IMG/VR virus record: IMGVR_UViG_3300023192_001558 | Coordinates: 1 to 64,000 of that record | Reading direction: 5' to 3' (one strand) | Source: a virus | Length of the DNA stretch: 64,000 bases | Part shown: positions 50,482-60,960 of the stretch, piece by piece | How the letters are laid out: the number at the start of each line of letters is the position of its first letter | Position numbering within the stretch: the first letter of the stretch is position 1 | Program-made: the position numbers and the translations under genes | The notes under the pieces: generated by a model | Seen by the model: the letters and a program-made list of their open reading frames with translations, nothing else | What the model was told of the DNA's origin: nothing | Database searches by the model: none

Positions 50482-51474
50482 TTAAAATGAACGACCATAA
50501 TCAAGATTAGCTGCTAAGTCAGCTACTAGGCCGTTAGCATGGCTGATTGCTTGTAGACGTGCATCGTTAACTGCTTTAGATGAAGCTACGTTAGTTTCAG
50601 ATGCAGAGTCAACTGCGCTAGAGATAGCAGACTTGTCTACTTTAAGTGCAAGACCAGCGTCAGCGTATGCTTTAGCGTCAGTCAATGCAAGTAGAATTGC
50701 ATTTGAAGAAGCAACGTTTGTTGAGCTGTTAGACGTGATTGAATCAGAGATAGACGTTTTGTCTACTTTGGTATCCAAACCATCGTTAAGCTGAGTGATG
50801 CTTGCTTTAGTTGCAAGTGAAGACGTAATAGCAGCGATATCGCTGTCGTTGTCTGTCAATGCAGCAGCAAGTTCTTGAAGTGTATCAAGCGCGGCTGGTG
50901 GAGCGCCGCCAAGGATGTCAGACTTAACTGCATCAGCGTAAGCAATCGCTGCTGCTTCAGCATCAACCGCACGTTGGTGAGCAGTATACGCAGCCATAGA
51001 TGATGCGTATTGAGTAGAGTTTTGTTCTACAACTGAGTCGCTGATACCGTAGTTTTCAACGTTACCTAGACCAACGTCAGCTTTAGTTAGGTTAGAAGTG
51101 TCTTGTTGCGCTTGAGCAATGTTAGACTCAGCAGTTTCAAGACGTTGACCGATTTTCAACAGGGTGTCTAAGTCAGCAGCTAGTGTGCCACCTTTAAGAC
51201 CATTGATTTGGCTATCGGTGTAGGTATTAGCTTGAGCGATCGCGTTAGCTTGTGCAGCGGCGATGTCAGCTGTGTAGTCACGACCTAGCGTGATTACATT
51301 ACCTTCGTGGTCTTTAGTGAAGATCTTGCGATCTACTAAGTTAAGTGCAATTGCACCTTCTTCCAAGTCAGCAGCTAGCGGCGCTGCGCCTGAGGTGATT
51401 GAACGGTCAAATTGAATCTGACCAAGATCAATGGCTACGTTTTCCGCGCCTGAAGTCGAGTTGACTGTACTCAT
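50482..51474 (-). CDS. tail-fibre protein with shared N-terminal attachment module
   Basis: This 330-residue protein shares the attachment module (residues ~20-75: FDRSITSGAAP, EEGAIALNLVDRKIFTKDHEGNVITLGRDYTADI). The rest is Ala/Asp/Ser-rich repetitive sequence with SAISS..., KADVGLGNV and KVDK-type tail-fibre repeats. AGGAG precedes the start. The repeat region ends in LDYGRSF with no clear receptor domain, so it may be a shaft subunit. Confidence 0.7.
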   Translation of the reverse strand: MSTVNSTSGAENVAIDLGQIQFDRSITSGAAPLAADLEEGAIALNLVDRKIFTKDHEGNVITLGRDYTADIAAAQANAIAQANTYTDSQINGLKGGTLAADLDTLLKIGQRLETAESNIAQAQQDTSNLTKADVGLGNVENYGISDSVVEQNSTQYASSMAAYTAHQRAVDAEAAAIAYADAVKSDILGGAPPAALDTLQELAAALTDNDSDIAAITSSLATKASITQLNDGLDTKVDKTSISDSITSNSSTNVASSNAILLALTDAKAYADAGLALKVDKSAISSAVDSASETNVASSKAVNDARLQAISHANGLVADLAANLDYGRSF

Positions 51475-51589
51475 AGGGTGAAACTCCTAGATGGGATGGG
51501 TCCCGGATTAAAAATACGATAACAATCGTGTCATAGTATCTTAGTAAATGGAGGGGTAGATTTTAACACCTACCCCGAAAAGTTAGCGC

Positions 51590-52243
51590 TTAAGCACTTA
51601 CACCAAAGAATGCAGCACGTGCATCCCACGCAGTGAAATAGAAGGTTTCCCATTCTTCTTTCGTTGCAAGGACTACTGTGTTACCATTCTCATTCTTAAA
51701 TGGAATAGCCTGCCACTCAGCACCTGCCGCTTCGCGTCGTTCAATCAAACGATCGATAGACGTCCAACCGTTTTGATCGTTTTCAGTAACGCTACACACG
51801 GTACCGTTGAACTCAAACGCATTCAGCTTACGCCAAGATGTATACTTGGTATCGCCGGTAAAGTAGTCTTTAAACTCACCAGGTTGAGGCATCGCCGTGA
51901 AAGGGATGTAGTCCTTTAGTGGTTGTTTGAAATCTTCTTGCTCAGACGTTAACGTGTCGTTATACGCTGACGCTTCTTTGTTGTACGCTTCAATCTCAGC
52001 GTTCTTTCTGTCAGTGGCGAGAACTTGGTTAACCCACGTTTCTTTCAAGAACTCTTTAAACTGATTAAAAGCAGCTTCAAGGCGAGATGGTGCTACGTTG
52101 TTAGCCATTAGACGATACAAGTAATTGATATCGTACGTTAAATGACTTAAGTCGTAAGTAGCTTCTGTAACAACACCTTCGTCGTCGGTTGATTCAGGTG
52201 TTATGATCCATTGACTCAGATCAGGTTTAGTAGGACGCGACAT
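51590..52243 (-). CDS. tail-fibre-associated protein (possible assembly factor)
   Basis: This 217-residue protein has a helical charged middle (about 60-105) and a C-terminal half ending WDARAAFFGVSA. Small genes after long fibre genes are often chaperones or cap proteins, and the size fits, but no motif is diagnostic. Its start overlaps the stop of the preceding fibre gene by 1 base (TAATG), so it is made with that fibre. AAGGAG is its ribosome site. Confidence 0.55.
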   Translation of the reverse strand: MSRPTKPDLSQWIITPESTDDEGVVTEATYDLSHLTYDINYLYRLMANNVAPSRLEAAFNQFKEFLKETWVNQVLATDRKNAEIEAYNKEASAYNDTLTSEQEDFKQPLKDYIPFTAMPQPGEFKDYFTGDTKYTSWRKLNAFEFNGTVCSVTENDQNGWTSIDRLIERREAAGAEWQAIPFKNENGNTVVLATKEEWETFYFTAWDARAAFFGVSA

Positions 52244-55089
52244 TAGCGTTTCTCCTTAGGTAAGAATCCTAGCGGTCTATGTGTGCGAGACAGACCACGG
52301 GCGACTCGATAGTCGTTTAAGTTAGTCATGAAAGTGATGTATGGATAATACTGCATGGCGTTATCATCACCTACATCGTTGGTCGGATCTACTTGGAATG
52401 TTGAATGTAAAATGCCAACATTATTATACACTGACCCATCTTCGTAGTTGACACTATAGCCATCAAAATCCGTAGGGTTCCAAGTAGGAACCGGCGCGCC
52501 TCGAGTAACAAACACAATACCATTCATAACTGGGTTAGGGCAGTTCTTAAGTATAAAACGATCGTTAATACCAAGACCGTGGGTAACTGATGTGGATAGA
52601 TCAATTTCGGTAATCGATTTTGGATCGTCATCATACTTTAACTCGCGGAAAGTCAAGCTACCATAGGCTATGCCTTCAACCAAATCCTCACTTAGAAATG
52701 GTAAGAATTTAACACAATCACCAAACGTCTTCATCGTGACGTTACTATGACGTATTACATCGTTAGACCAAGATGTTTCAAAGGCAGAACCTTCATCTTT
52801 GTTATACGTCATGATAGCTCGCTCTAGCGCGTGTTTGCTATATATAACCGTACTGTTGTAAGGTCCGATCTTACCGATAAGTGTAGGTATCAACGTGCTT
52901 TTCTCATCGGCACGTAGTACGAACACATGACCCAAATCAGCACTGGCCAATACACGACGCTCTGCAAAAGACATAGGCTCCATTACGCTGGACCCGTAAG
53001 TATACTCCATCAACATAACGGTAGACGCAGGCATGATAACCGAACCTGCATTATCGTTTGCATTAAAGCTAGCAGTATACGTGTTGTTATTAACCCAAGA
53101 GTCACCTAAATCCTGAGAGGTTGATAAGTGATTGTTTCTCTTAATAACACGGCGAGTAAGCGGCTGTGTTTTATATGTGTCATCGGGGATTACCGGCGAC
53201 CATATTAAACCCGGCACGTAATCTACACCATAGCGATCTACCATATCCACAAGATTTGCTGGATTAGCAAACACTTCAGTAACCGGTAACTGCTCTAATG
53301 AATAAGGCGTCTGTATAGGCATCATGATAATTAAATCATCGCCTACATCCCAACCTTCATAGACCCGAGTTCCCTTTTCTGAAAATACTGATCTAGAACT
53401 GTTAGTAAACGCACTACCTTCAAATAGAGTAGGACTTACATAAGACGGCAGGTAATAATAATAATCATCACGATCATCGCGGTTGATCTTAACAGCCGGT
53501 ACGTATTGATTTTTATTTACGTTATAAACCCAACACCCACCTTGTTTGACCGTCTGACCATCTTCCTTGGTAATCTTGCCTGCGGGAGGTGCTGTGAACT
53601 CCCCTTCAACGATATCGCTACTAGTAAGCGTGGTTCTGACAAATGCTAGTCCTTTAATGCGTTCCCATCCACGATGACGACCACCCATGACATCAATGCC
53701 AAACGCATTAGCGTCTACATCAACACCATGTGCTGAGATACGTAGATCTTGCATTTGCCAATCGTAAACACCGTCGTAGGTATATTGCTGGGGGTGACCA
53801 CTTGCGCCGTATTGAATGTTACCGCCGTATTTACTACGTATTCTTGAACCGCCAGACTCAAAACCTAAAAAGCAATCAGCAACGCTAGTTGCTAGTTTAG
53901 CCGTGGCCGTTGAATCCCATGTAGAACCGCCGCTATTAGTCTGTGCATGAAGCAGCGTTCCCATAGCGTTATAGAACGGATGATAAGCACCTTGGTTCAT
54001 TCTTGTAACGCGAGCAATGCCCATCCAATAAATAGAACCTATCGCACGATTACTAGTATGTTCTGGGTTAGTGATTGCTATTCCGCCATCCACACCAGGT
54101 ACTCGATCGTTAGCATTAATCTGAAAGAAATAACGACCGCTGTTGTAATCTAGTGGCTGGGGGTTAGAACCTTGCGCGGTAAGTCGAATTGGCACTTTCG
54201 TGCCACGGTTACGAATGATATTATTTGCATAATCATCAAAACCGCTATTATAACGCCAGTCGTCTCCGACCGAAGATATAGATCTAAATCGATACTGCCA
54301 TTGGAATACGCGATCGCCATCACGATATATGTTGTTATTAGGATTGTTCAAGAACGAATCTTTCTCTTCCTCGGACATCAATGCCCAAGTATAACCACGC
54401 CCCCATGTAACCGTATCCCACGTACCAAATGCACTATAGCTCTGTGGCATTACCCCGTCGGTATAGTTTTTAGATCCGGTGCTATTACCGTCGTACTGAA
54501 CATTGCCTAACGGATAGACCGCAGGTACCTGTTCGCCCTCATCGCCTATCTCGACAAGGAAGACCTCCATCCCCACAAGGTCTTCACGCGAGACCATGTC
54601 TACGGGTTTAAAATACGTAACGTCGGTTAGCAGCATCCCTGAAGGCGCGTCTAAGACACATATGTAGATATCATTACCAACCACTACGTGATCGCCAACA
54701 TCATAGTCTTTAGTTGTTGTAGTAGAAGTCTCTACTTCCGCCGTAGGGGCTGGCGGTAACATAATAGTGTTGCGGTTACTAGCCCCCACTAGCGCTTGGG
54801 TTATACGCAGACCATCAACATTATAGATAGGGTAACCAGTATCGCTCTCGCCGTGTTGTGTTGAATCACCCGACCCACGTCCCATTCTAAACCCATTAGG
54901 CACGCCGCCGTTTATAGTACACCAGATACCTTGATTTACTACAACGTTAGACGCATCTACATAATGCCTGCCTGGTTCAATATAACCAGAACATGCAAAC
55001 GTACTTCTACGTTGCTCACGCAGAGCTTCAAACTCAGCAATTGTCATACCCCGTCCTGCATCAGGAAGAAGGTTACTTAATTGAGTCAT
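52243..55089 (-). CDS. long tail-fibre/spike paralogue 3
   Basis: This 948-residue protein is one of three tandem paralogues. Shared blocks in order: LSNLLPD start, CSGYIEPGRHY, ETSTTTTKDYDVGDHVVVGNDIYIC, VGMEVFLVEIG...VYPLGNVQ, WALMSEEEKDSFLNNPNNNIYRDGDRVFQWQYRFR, GAYHPFYNAMGT, DCFLGFE, SGHPQQY, DLRISAHGVD, and the end RPLGFLPKEKR. No hydrolase motif was found. The variation between the three proteins lies in the middle and C-terminal two-thirds, as in receptor-binding fibres. Confidence 0.75.
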   Translation of the reverse strand: MTQLSNLLPDAGRGMTIAEFEALREQRRSTFACSGYIEPGRHYVDASNVVVNQGIWCTINGGVPNGFRMGRGSGDSTQHGESDTGYPIYNVDGLRITQALVGASNRNTIMLPPAPTAEVETSTTTTKDYDVGDHVVVGNDIYICVLDAPSGMLLTDVTYFKPVDMVSREDLVGMEVFLVEIGDEGEQVPAVYPLGNVQYDGNSTGSKNYTDGVMPQSYSAFGTWDTVTWGRGYTWALMSEEEKDSFLNNPNNNIYRDGDRVFQWQYRFRSISSVGDDWRYNSGFDDYANNIIRNRGTKVPIRLTAQGSNPQPLDYNSGRYFFQINANDRVPGVDGGIAITNPEHTSNRAIGSIYWMGIARVTRMNQGAYHPFYNAMGTLLHAQTNSGGSTWDSTATAKLATSVADCFLGFESGGSRIRSKYGGNIQYGASGHPQQYTYDGVYDWQMQDLRISAHGVDVDANAFGIDVMGGRHRGWERIKGLAFVRTTLTSSDIVEGEFTAPPAGKITKEDGQTVKQGGCWVYNVNKNQYVPAVKINRDDRDDYYYYLPSYVSPTLFEGSAFTNSSRSVFSEKGTRVYEGWDVGDDLIIMMPIQTPYSLEQLPVTEVFANPANLVDMVDRYGVDYVPGLIWSPVIPDDTYKTQPLTRRVIKRNNHLSTSQDLGDSWVNNNTYTASFNANDNAGSVIMPASTVMLMEYTYGSSVMEPMSFAERRVLASADLGHVFVLRADEKSTLIPTLIGKIGPYNSTVIYSKHALERAIMTYNKDEGSAFETSWSNDVIRHSNVTMKTFGDCVKFLPFLSEDLVEGIAYGSLTFRELKYDDDPKSITEIDLSTSVTHGLGINDRFILKNCPNPVMNGIVFVTRGAPVPTWNPTDFDGYSVNYEDGSVYNNVGILHSTFQVDPTNDVGDDNAMQYYPYITFMTNLNDYRVARGLSRTHRPLGFLPKEKR

Positions 55090-55106
55090 GAACTTTACTC
55101 CAAGTT

Positions 55107-55128
55107 AGGGGCTGGATATCCAGCCCCT
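55107..55128 (-). terminator. stem-loop between fibre paralogues
   Basis: AGGGGCTGG (55107-55115) pairs with CCAGCCCCT (55120-55128). It sits 10 bases after the fibre gene stop. No TTATGCCGT. Confidence 0.65.
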
Positions 55129-55137
55129 TTAGTTTAA

Positions 55138-58002
55138 TTAACGACGGCCGTCTTTCGGAAGGAACCCAAGCGGGTTTCTACTTAGCATGCTACCAGATAT
55201 GCAACGGCGACCATTTAAATCATCATAGGCCGCTATACCTGTTACTTCAACAGGGCTGTAGAACTCACCATCATCGCCGAATTGACCTATAGGTGCTAAT
55301 TCAAATATAGTCATAAAGGAACCATTTTCACGGTAAATACGACCATCATCATAGTTAAGCCTATGGTCATCGAATGTGGCATTTGACCACGTCCCTGTAA
55401 AATCTCTCATCGCAGATAACACAACACCCTCAATATCTGAATTGCGTGTATTGAGCAAACGATAGCGTTTACCTAACTCGATATTTACAGTTGGGTTTGT
55501 TGAAAGATCTATATCGTTAACAGGAATTGTATCAGCTTGGTGGAACAACTTCTTATAATGCACTTGAGAATAAACCATCCCAGTATCGTCATTATACCCT
55601 AAGGATATAAGGTACTTGATACCGTGCGAGGCGTCCAAATTGTCTATCTCAGCGTGGGCAATGCGTTGTAACTGACTTGAGTCGTGGTAGAAAACACCAC
55701 CTAGGTTCTTAAGACCATGGCGTTCAATAGCATAACGCAGGGCGCTAGCACCGTTACCTTCTGGAACATCACCTAATAACGTAGTTGCCATCAAGCCACC
55801 TTTATGGTCATCCGACGACGTAGATGCCCATACGCTACTAAATGTACCATTAATATAAGGCAAGCGTGCGTTCAAACCCATCACCCCCGAACGATACACG
55901 TACTGAATTAACTGTATCTGATTAAGATACATCTCTCGTACATTTGCGTTGGTAGGAAGTAAGAAGTTATCAATAAACGACGTATCTGCTATCCAGTTAT
56001 CACCTACATCATTACTAGTAAGTGATTGATCAGCTACTTCGATAGCGCGACGTGTAGCCTTAAAGGATTTAACCGTACCGTCAGGGATTTCAGACATCCA
56101 ATCCATACCATAGACTACGTTGGTGCCGTGTGTTTGTAGCCAGTTTAAGATATTATCAGGAGAACCTATTACATCGGTGGCGACATGCTCTCTCATAAAC
56201 ACGTTAGCATACTCGTAAGTAATGTAAATTACCGTATCACCCACTTCCCAATTACCTTCTAACGCACCTCTGGCTGAGCCAGTAATGTTACCTGGCGGCA
56301 TTGCCCTTGGATTTACATCGTTAGAAAGAATATCTAAGTTTTCTGCATCTGCTGAGAAACGTATACAGCCGGTAACTAGATTTTTAGTAACGTTAAATAG
56401 ATAAGCACCAGAGTGCCTTGCGTCGGGCATTGACGCCAGAGTTACTTGATTTGACGAAACTGCACTAAGCGTACTGCGATGGAAGTACGTCTTTTTAATT
56501 GGCTCCCAGCCTGGTGTTAAACCAAACGTCAGATTATAAGCGGCATCTTCAGCACTTAGATTAACACCGTGGGCGCTATTACGCAAGTCATTTACAAGAT
56601 GCGTGTAAATTACATCATGCATGTAACCCATAGGGTGGCCTGATCTACCCGAGGCGTAGTATCCGGCATATGGGAACGCGCCTTCTGATTGAGCTTCTTC
56701 AGTAAATCTAAAACAATCAGCTACGCTTTGAGGTTTGTAGACTTGGCTAAAATGCCACGCGTTATTACCGTCGATATCCAGACGTCTGAAGGTGGTAGTA
56801 CCCATTGGATTATAAACAGGGTGATAAGCGCCCTGATTATATCTTGTCACTGTCGCAATTGGCAAGTAGTATGCGATGCCTGAATCTGATATATAGTCAG
56901 TTACGGCTGAAATACCTTTTCGTGTAGCGCCAACGCCTGAGTCCACCTCAACAGGTCTATCAGCATGGCCATGGGTAAGTAAAATAGCACCATTGTCAGG
57001 GCCAACATCTTTAAATTCAGTATAGCGCTTACCTCTAACGCGTAACATTCCGTTAGCACTTGCAGTTCTACCCGTTGAGGTTCTAATTGCTGAATTTGTA
57101 AGTATATTGGGTCTAGGTGCCGCCCATGCCTCACCATTACCGCGTGTTACTTTCCAACGGTATTGCCATTGGAAAAACTTGCCGTCTTCTTCGTAGATAT
57201 TATTACCTTGTTCAGATAACCATATATTACGCTCAGCCGCAGACATAGTACTCCAGCGTCTTCCATAGCCGTAGATTTGTGTCTTATCGTTCCAAGTGTA
57301 GGGTTCTGTATCCCACTCACCTAGCTCACTATAGCGATCTGGCATGACTGTAGAATCTAATGTGAAACCATTCCAGTCAGTTTCCTGACATTGAACATTA
57401 CCATAAGGGTATACGGCATCTACGCTCTCACCTAACTCCACGCAAAATACTTCTACACCTACCAGCGTTTCGTCGGTTACTAGTTCTCTTGTTTCAAAAT
57501 AAAGATCATTTAACAGCGACGTACCTACGCCCGCACCATCGTGATGGACACACACGTAGATGTCGTTGCCAACTACAACGTGGTCACCGCGCTTGTATGT
57601 ACGAGTGGTAGTGGTGGATGTTTCAATTTGTGCAACTGGCGCGTCAGGTAACCTAACGACATTCACATCGAATTTAATCCTCTCATATTCCACATGGGCA
57701 GAGGTATCACCACCACCGCGAACATGAACATTTATACCATCTATATTTAATATAGGGTAATTGCTATCACTAGTACCACCTGTTTCATCTTGATACGGTG
57801 AGCGACCTAAGGTGAGATGGAGAGGCCAGTTTCGAAAAGCGAACATTCCCTCACCCATCACATAGTTACGGGTGTCGTGTTTACCGTATTCAACAATGCC
57901 CGAACCCGCAAGGTTACTTCTGGTTTGTTGTCTGTTTGCTTCAAACTGAGCTTTAGACAGCGCCTTGAGCGCTCCTGGAACTCGGTTGGCTAAATTTCCC
58001 AT
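55138..58002 (-). CDS. long tail-fibre/spike paralogue 2
   Basis: This 954-residue protein has the same block order as its neighbours: LANRVPG, GSGIVEYGKHD, ETSTTTTRTYKRGDHVVVGNDIYVC, VGVEVFCVELG...VYPYGNVQ, RWSTMSAAERNIWLSEQGNNIYEEDGKFFQWQYRW, GAYHPVYNPMGTTTFRRLDIDGNN, DCFRFTEEAQSEG, SGHPMGY, DLRNSAHGVN and NPLGFLPKDGRR. The ATG at 58002 was chosen because TTGGAG precedes it; an earlier in-frame ATG at 58017 overlaps that site. It shares a 29-base identical block with paralogue 1. Confidence 0.75.
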   Translation of the reverse strand: MGNLANRVPGALKALSKAQFEANRQQTRSNLAGSGIVEYGKHDTRNYVMGEGMFAFRNWPLHLTLGRSPYQDETGGTSDSNYPILNIDGINVHVRGGGDTSAHVEYERIKFDVNVVRLPDAPVAQIETSTTTTRTYKRGDHVVVGNDIYVCVHHDGAGVGTSLLNDLYFETRELVTDETLVGVEVFCVELGESVDAVYPYGNVQCQETDWNGFTLDSTVMPDRYSELGEWDTEPYTWNDKTQIYGYGRRWSTMSAAERNIWLSEQGNNIYEEDGKFFQWQYRWKVTRGNGEAWAAPRPNILTNSAIRTSTGRTASANGMLRVRGKRYTEFKDVGPDNGAILLTHGHADRPVEVDSGVGATRKGISAVTDYISDSGIAYYLPIATVTRYNQGAYHPVYNPMGTTTFRRLDIDGNNAWHFSQVYKPQSVADCFRFTEEAQSEGAFPYAGYYASGRSGHPMGYMHDVIYTHLVNDLRNSAHGVNLSAEDAAYNLTFGLTPGWEPIKKTYFHRSTLSAVSSNQVTLASMPDARHSGAYLFNVTKNLVTGCIRFSADAENLDILSNDVNPRAMPPGNITGSARGALEGNWEVGDTVIYITYEYANVFMREHVATDVIGSPDNILNWLQTHGTNVVYGMDWMSEIPDGTVKSFKATRRAIEVADQSLTSNDVGDNWIADTSFIDNFLLPTNANVREMYLNQIQLIQYVYRSGVMGLNARLPYINGTFSSVWASTSSDDHKGGLMATTLLGDVPEGNGASALRYAIERHGLKNLGGVFYHDSSQLQRIAHAEIDNLDASHGIKYLISLGYNDDTGMVYSQVHYKKLFHQADTIPVNDIDLSTNPTVNIELGKRYRLLNTRNSDIEGVVLSAMRDFTGTWSNATFDDHRLNYDDGRIYRENGSFMTIFELAPIGQFGDDGEFYSPVEVTGIAAYDDLNGRRCISGSMLSRNPLGFLPKDGRR

Positions 58003-58021
58003 GGATAAATACTCCAAAGTT

Positions 58022-58043
58022 AGCCGGGGTTATAACCCCGGCT
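58022..58043 (-). terminator. perfect inverted repeat between fibre paralogues
   Basis: A 22-base perfect palindrome (arms AGCCGGGG and CCCCGGCT) lies 11 bases after the stop of the next gene. Likely a terminator stem; no motif follows. Confidence 0.65.
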
Positions 58044-58053
58044 ATAAGTTTAA

Positions 58054-60933
58054 TTACATTTTGTTACGGCGCTGACGCTTTGGTAAGAAACCTAAAGGCC
58101 TAGTGGTTATCATTGTACCAACGCGAATATCGTTTTGGTTTAAATCTTTATCGTAAAACATCCAAGATCTAGGTTCAATGGTACCGCTATCTGCGTTGGC
58201 TAGCGCATCAAGACGCGCGCCGCTCCAGATATTACCGGCGGCAGTATAGATCCTACCGTCATCAGTGTCGAGTGAATATCCTTCAAAAGCACCTGGTGAC
58301 CATGTTGCCGTATAGGTAGACAATGCTACTAAATAACGATTGTCAAAATTAGTCAGACCGGTACCTACTAGTTTAAAGCGTTCGCCTGCGACTAAGGATA
58401 CCTCTACAGCACTACTAACGTCTATGGTACGATAGTCGCGCGTGCTCTCAGTTGCCCTTACTTCTTTAAACATCACCTGACCGTTAACAATACCTCTAGG
58501 CTCGCTAATGGAAAAGAAAGGTACAAATTTAACACCATCGTCTAGAAAAGTATAAGGTATATTGGTGTGTGCGATTTCAGAATACGACGACGTAGCAACG
58601 GAGTCAAAATCAAGACTATTGTACTGCATGCCTGCTTTTTGGATCTGCAGTGCTATAGCTTCGTTGTATGCAAGATTAACTGGAACCTTACCTATTAGAT
58701 TGTAAGCTAGCGTCCCGCCTTCACCACTAGCATTATTGTCAGTAATCCACGCTGATCCAAACTCACCATCTAACAAACGATAACCGAAGTTATATGGTGT
58801 TAAAGCCACGGACGGGGTGTTATAAGTAAACATAACAAACGCTGTTTCATCCTCGATCAGACTTGCAGCATTGCCATTAAACTCAAAATCATTGTTATAG
58901 TCCGTTTTAACTGAGATTCTATCCGAGTATTTAATGTAAGCGTTATAAGCGTTTTCAACTTTACGACGCGCCTTGACAACTACACCTGCGCCTGGATTAG
59001 AGCCAAGTTCAGCCGGTGTCCATAGAGCGTTAACCATACGGTCAACACCATATTCACTGAAAGCCTCTAATAGCCTTTCAGGTGTGGCAATAACGTCGAC
59101 ACACTCCTGTATCCCAGTGTAGTACTTAGTTTCCTTGTAACCTATAAATGTAACAACGTCACCCACCGTCCATGATTTTCTATCACCAGACTTTAATAAA
59201 GTTGAAGAATAGAATCGTCCGATGTTTTCAACTTGTATCTCATCTTTTAAAGGTTGGATAAGGATACGACCCGTGCTGTGATGATAGATACTTATAGGCA
59301 TAAGTTCCTGTTTATCTTTATTGTAAAGATAACCGGCACCCTGATACGCCGCTACAATACCCCATTCATCTAAGATATTATCTTCGACATAATAACTAAA
59401 GTCGTCTACAATCTCCTCAATAACAGTGTCCATCACACGTAACACTTTTGCAGGTTCCATCGCAGGCATGTTGTTATAGAGTAGTTTATTAGCAAACTCA
59501 TCTGGTGTCATGTTAAACCCATGAGCATCCATACGTAGGTCTTCTACCTGCCAACCGTATACAATATCACTACGGTAATCTTGAGGATGACCAGATCTAG
59601 CACTTCTTAACAGACCAGAATGTATATAAATACCTTCTGACTGCGCAGTCTCACCAATTTGGAAACATTCAGCGGTACTAGTAGGCTTGAATGTGTTAAC
59701 ATTATCCCAGCGGTTATCACCGTTGATATCTTGACGACGGAACGTCTTTGTACCTGTTGGGTTATATACAGGATGATAACCACCTTGGTTAAGACGTGTA
59801 ATCTTTGCTAGCGATAGGAAATACCCTATCCCGTTAGCAGAACGAGTACGACTATTGCTACTATTCGCTGTAGCTGCAACGCCTTTATTGACTTCTAATG
59901 GAAAACCATTATTTAAAGTAGTTAAGAAATAACTAGCAGTATATCCTGCATCGACGCCAGAAACCGAATCTGGATTTGGTGTTAAGGCAGAACCTTGAAG
60001 CGTTGGATAGCGCCCATTGGTCGTACTTTGATCAGAGTTTCGTCTATCACGAATAGCCCATGAGGTGGAGTCCCAAGCTGTAGCTACATGCCACTGGCCG
60101 CCGCGTGATTTAAAAACACGAGCACGGTATTGCCATTGGAAATATTTACCGTCTTCAACATAAATGTTGTTTGATGCCTTTTGCGCCCACAGATTACGCT
60201 GTTCCGGCGTTAGCGTAGACCACTTAAGACCACGACCAACTGTATCAGTATCGCCTAAAAACATTGCACTGTAGCTTTGAGGCATGGCGTTTGAACTTAG
60301 TGAGAACTGACCATCGACGGTGGTAGGGGTGTACTGTACGTTACCGTGCGGGTAAACGGCGTCTACTGCACCATTTCCATCACCGAGTTGCACTAGAAAA
60401 ACTTCTAACCCGATTAGGTCTTCACGCGATACCACATCATCACGTTCAAATAGATCAGTATCGGACAACACATCGCCTGCAACAGACCCATCAGGATGTA
60501 TACATACGTAAATGTCGTTGCCAACTACAACGTGGTCACCTTGTGCGTAATCACGCGTTGTTAACGTGGTAGTTTCTATCTGTCCGGTAGGGGCGGCGGG
60601 AAGATCGATTTGATTATTCTCTTCATTTACCCAGTTAAGTCCGGCCATTGTAATAACCAAACCGTCAACATGAAAGATAGGATTGCCAGAGTTAGACGTT
60701 CCTGTAGAGTCACGGCTATTGCGACCAAATCGAATACCTTGCACAATTGCATTTGATGTCCACATGCCACCAGGGCCGAATACGTCATCAGCAAAGGCCC
60801 CGTCGTAATGTCTTCCAGGTTCGATATAGCCCGACGCGGCGTACTTGTCACGGTTAATATCACGTCGTGCGTTAAAGGCAGCAGCCGACAGAGGCGGTTG
60901 ACTATCGGGGAGCCGATTGGCTAAGTTAGTCAT
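58054..60933 (-). CDS. long tail-fibre/spike paralogue 1
   Basis: This 959-residue protein is the first transcribed of the three paralogues. Shared blocks: LANRLPD, ASGYIEPGRHYDG, ETTTLTTRDYAQGDHVVVGNDIYVC, IGLEVFLVQLG...VYPHGNVQ, KWSTLTPEQRNLWAQKASNNIYVEDGKYFQWQYRAR, GGYHPVYNPTGTKTFRRQDINGDN, ECFQIGETAQSEG, SGHPQDY, DLRMDAHGFN, and RPLGFLPKRQRR. The final part is basic (RNKM). AGGAGTATC precedes the start. A receptor-binding role is inferred. Confidence 0.75.
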   Translation of the reverse strand: MTNLANRLPDSQPPLSAAAFNARRDINRDKYAASGYIEPGRHYDGAFADDVFGPGGMWTSNAIVQGIRFGRNSRDSTGTSNSGNPIFHVDGLVITMAGLNWVNEENNQIDLPAAPTGQIETTTLTTRDYAQGDHVVVGNDIYVCIHPDGSVAGDVLSDTDLFERDDVVSREDLIGLEVFLVQLGDGNGAVDAVYPHGNVQYTPTTVDGQFSLSSNAMPQSYSAMFLGDTDTVGRGLKWSTLTPEQRNLWAQKASNNIYVEDGKYFQWQYRARVFKSRGGQWHVATAWDSTSWAIRDRRNSDQSTTNGRYPTLQGSALTPNPDSVSGVDAGYTASYFLTTLNNGFPLEVNKGVAATANSSNSRTRSANGIGYFLSLAKITRLNQGGYHPVYNPTGTKTFRRQDINGDNRWDNVNTFKPTSTAECFQIGETAQSEGIYIHSGLLRSARSGHPQDYRSDIVYGWQVEDLRMDAHGFNMTPDEFANKLLYNNMPAMEPAKVLRVMDTVIEEIVDDFSYYVEDNILDEWGIVAAYQGAGYLYNKDKQELMPISIYHHSTGRILIQPLKDEIQVENIGRFYSSTLLKSGDRKSWTVGDVVTFIGYKETKYYTGIQECVDVIATPERLLEAFSEYGVDRMVNALWTPAELGSNPGAGVVVKARRKVENAYNAYIKYSDRISVKTDYNNDFEFNGNAASLIEDETAFVMFTYNTPSVALTPYNFGYRLLDGEFGSAWITDNNASGEGGTLAYNLIGKVPVNLAYNEAIALQIQKAGMQYNSLDFDSVATSSYSEIAHTNIPYTFLDDGVKFVPFFSISEPRGIVNGQVMFKEVRATESTRDYRTIDVSSAVEVSLVAGERFKLVGTGLTNFDNRYLVALSTYTATWSPGAFEGYSLDTDDGRIYTAAGNIWSGARLDALANADSGTIEPRSWMFYDKDLNQNDIRVGTMITTRPLGFLPKRQRRNKM

Positions 60934-60960
60934 GAGTAGATACTCCTAATTAATAAAACG

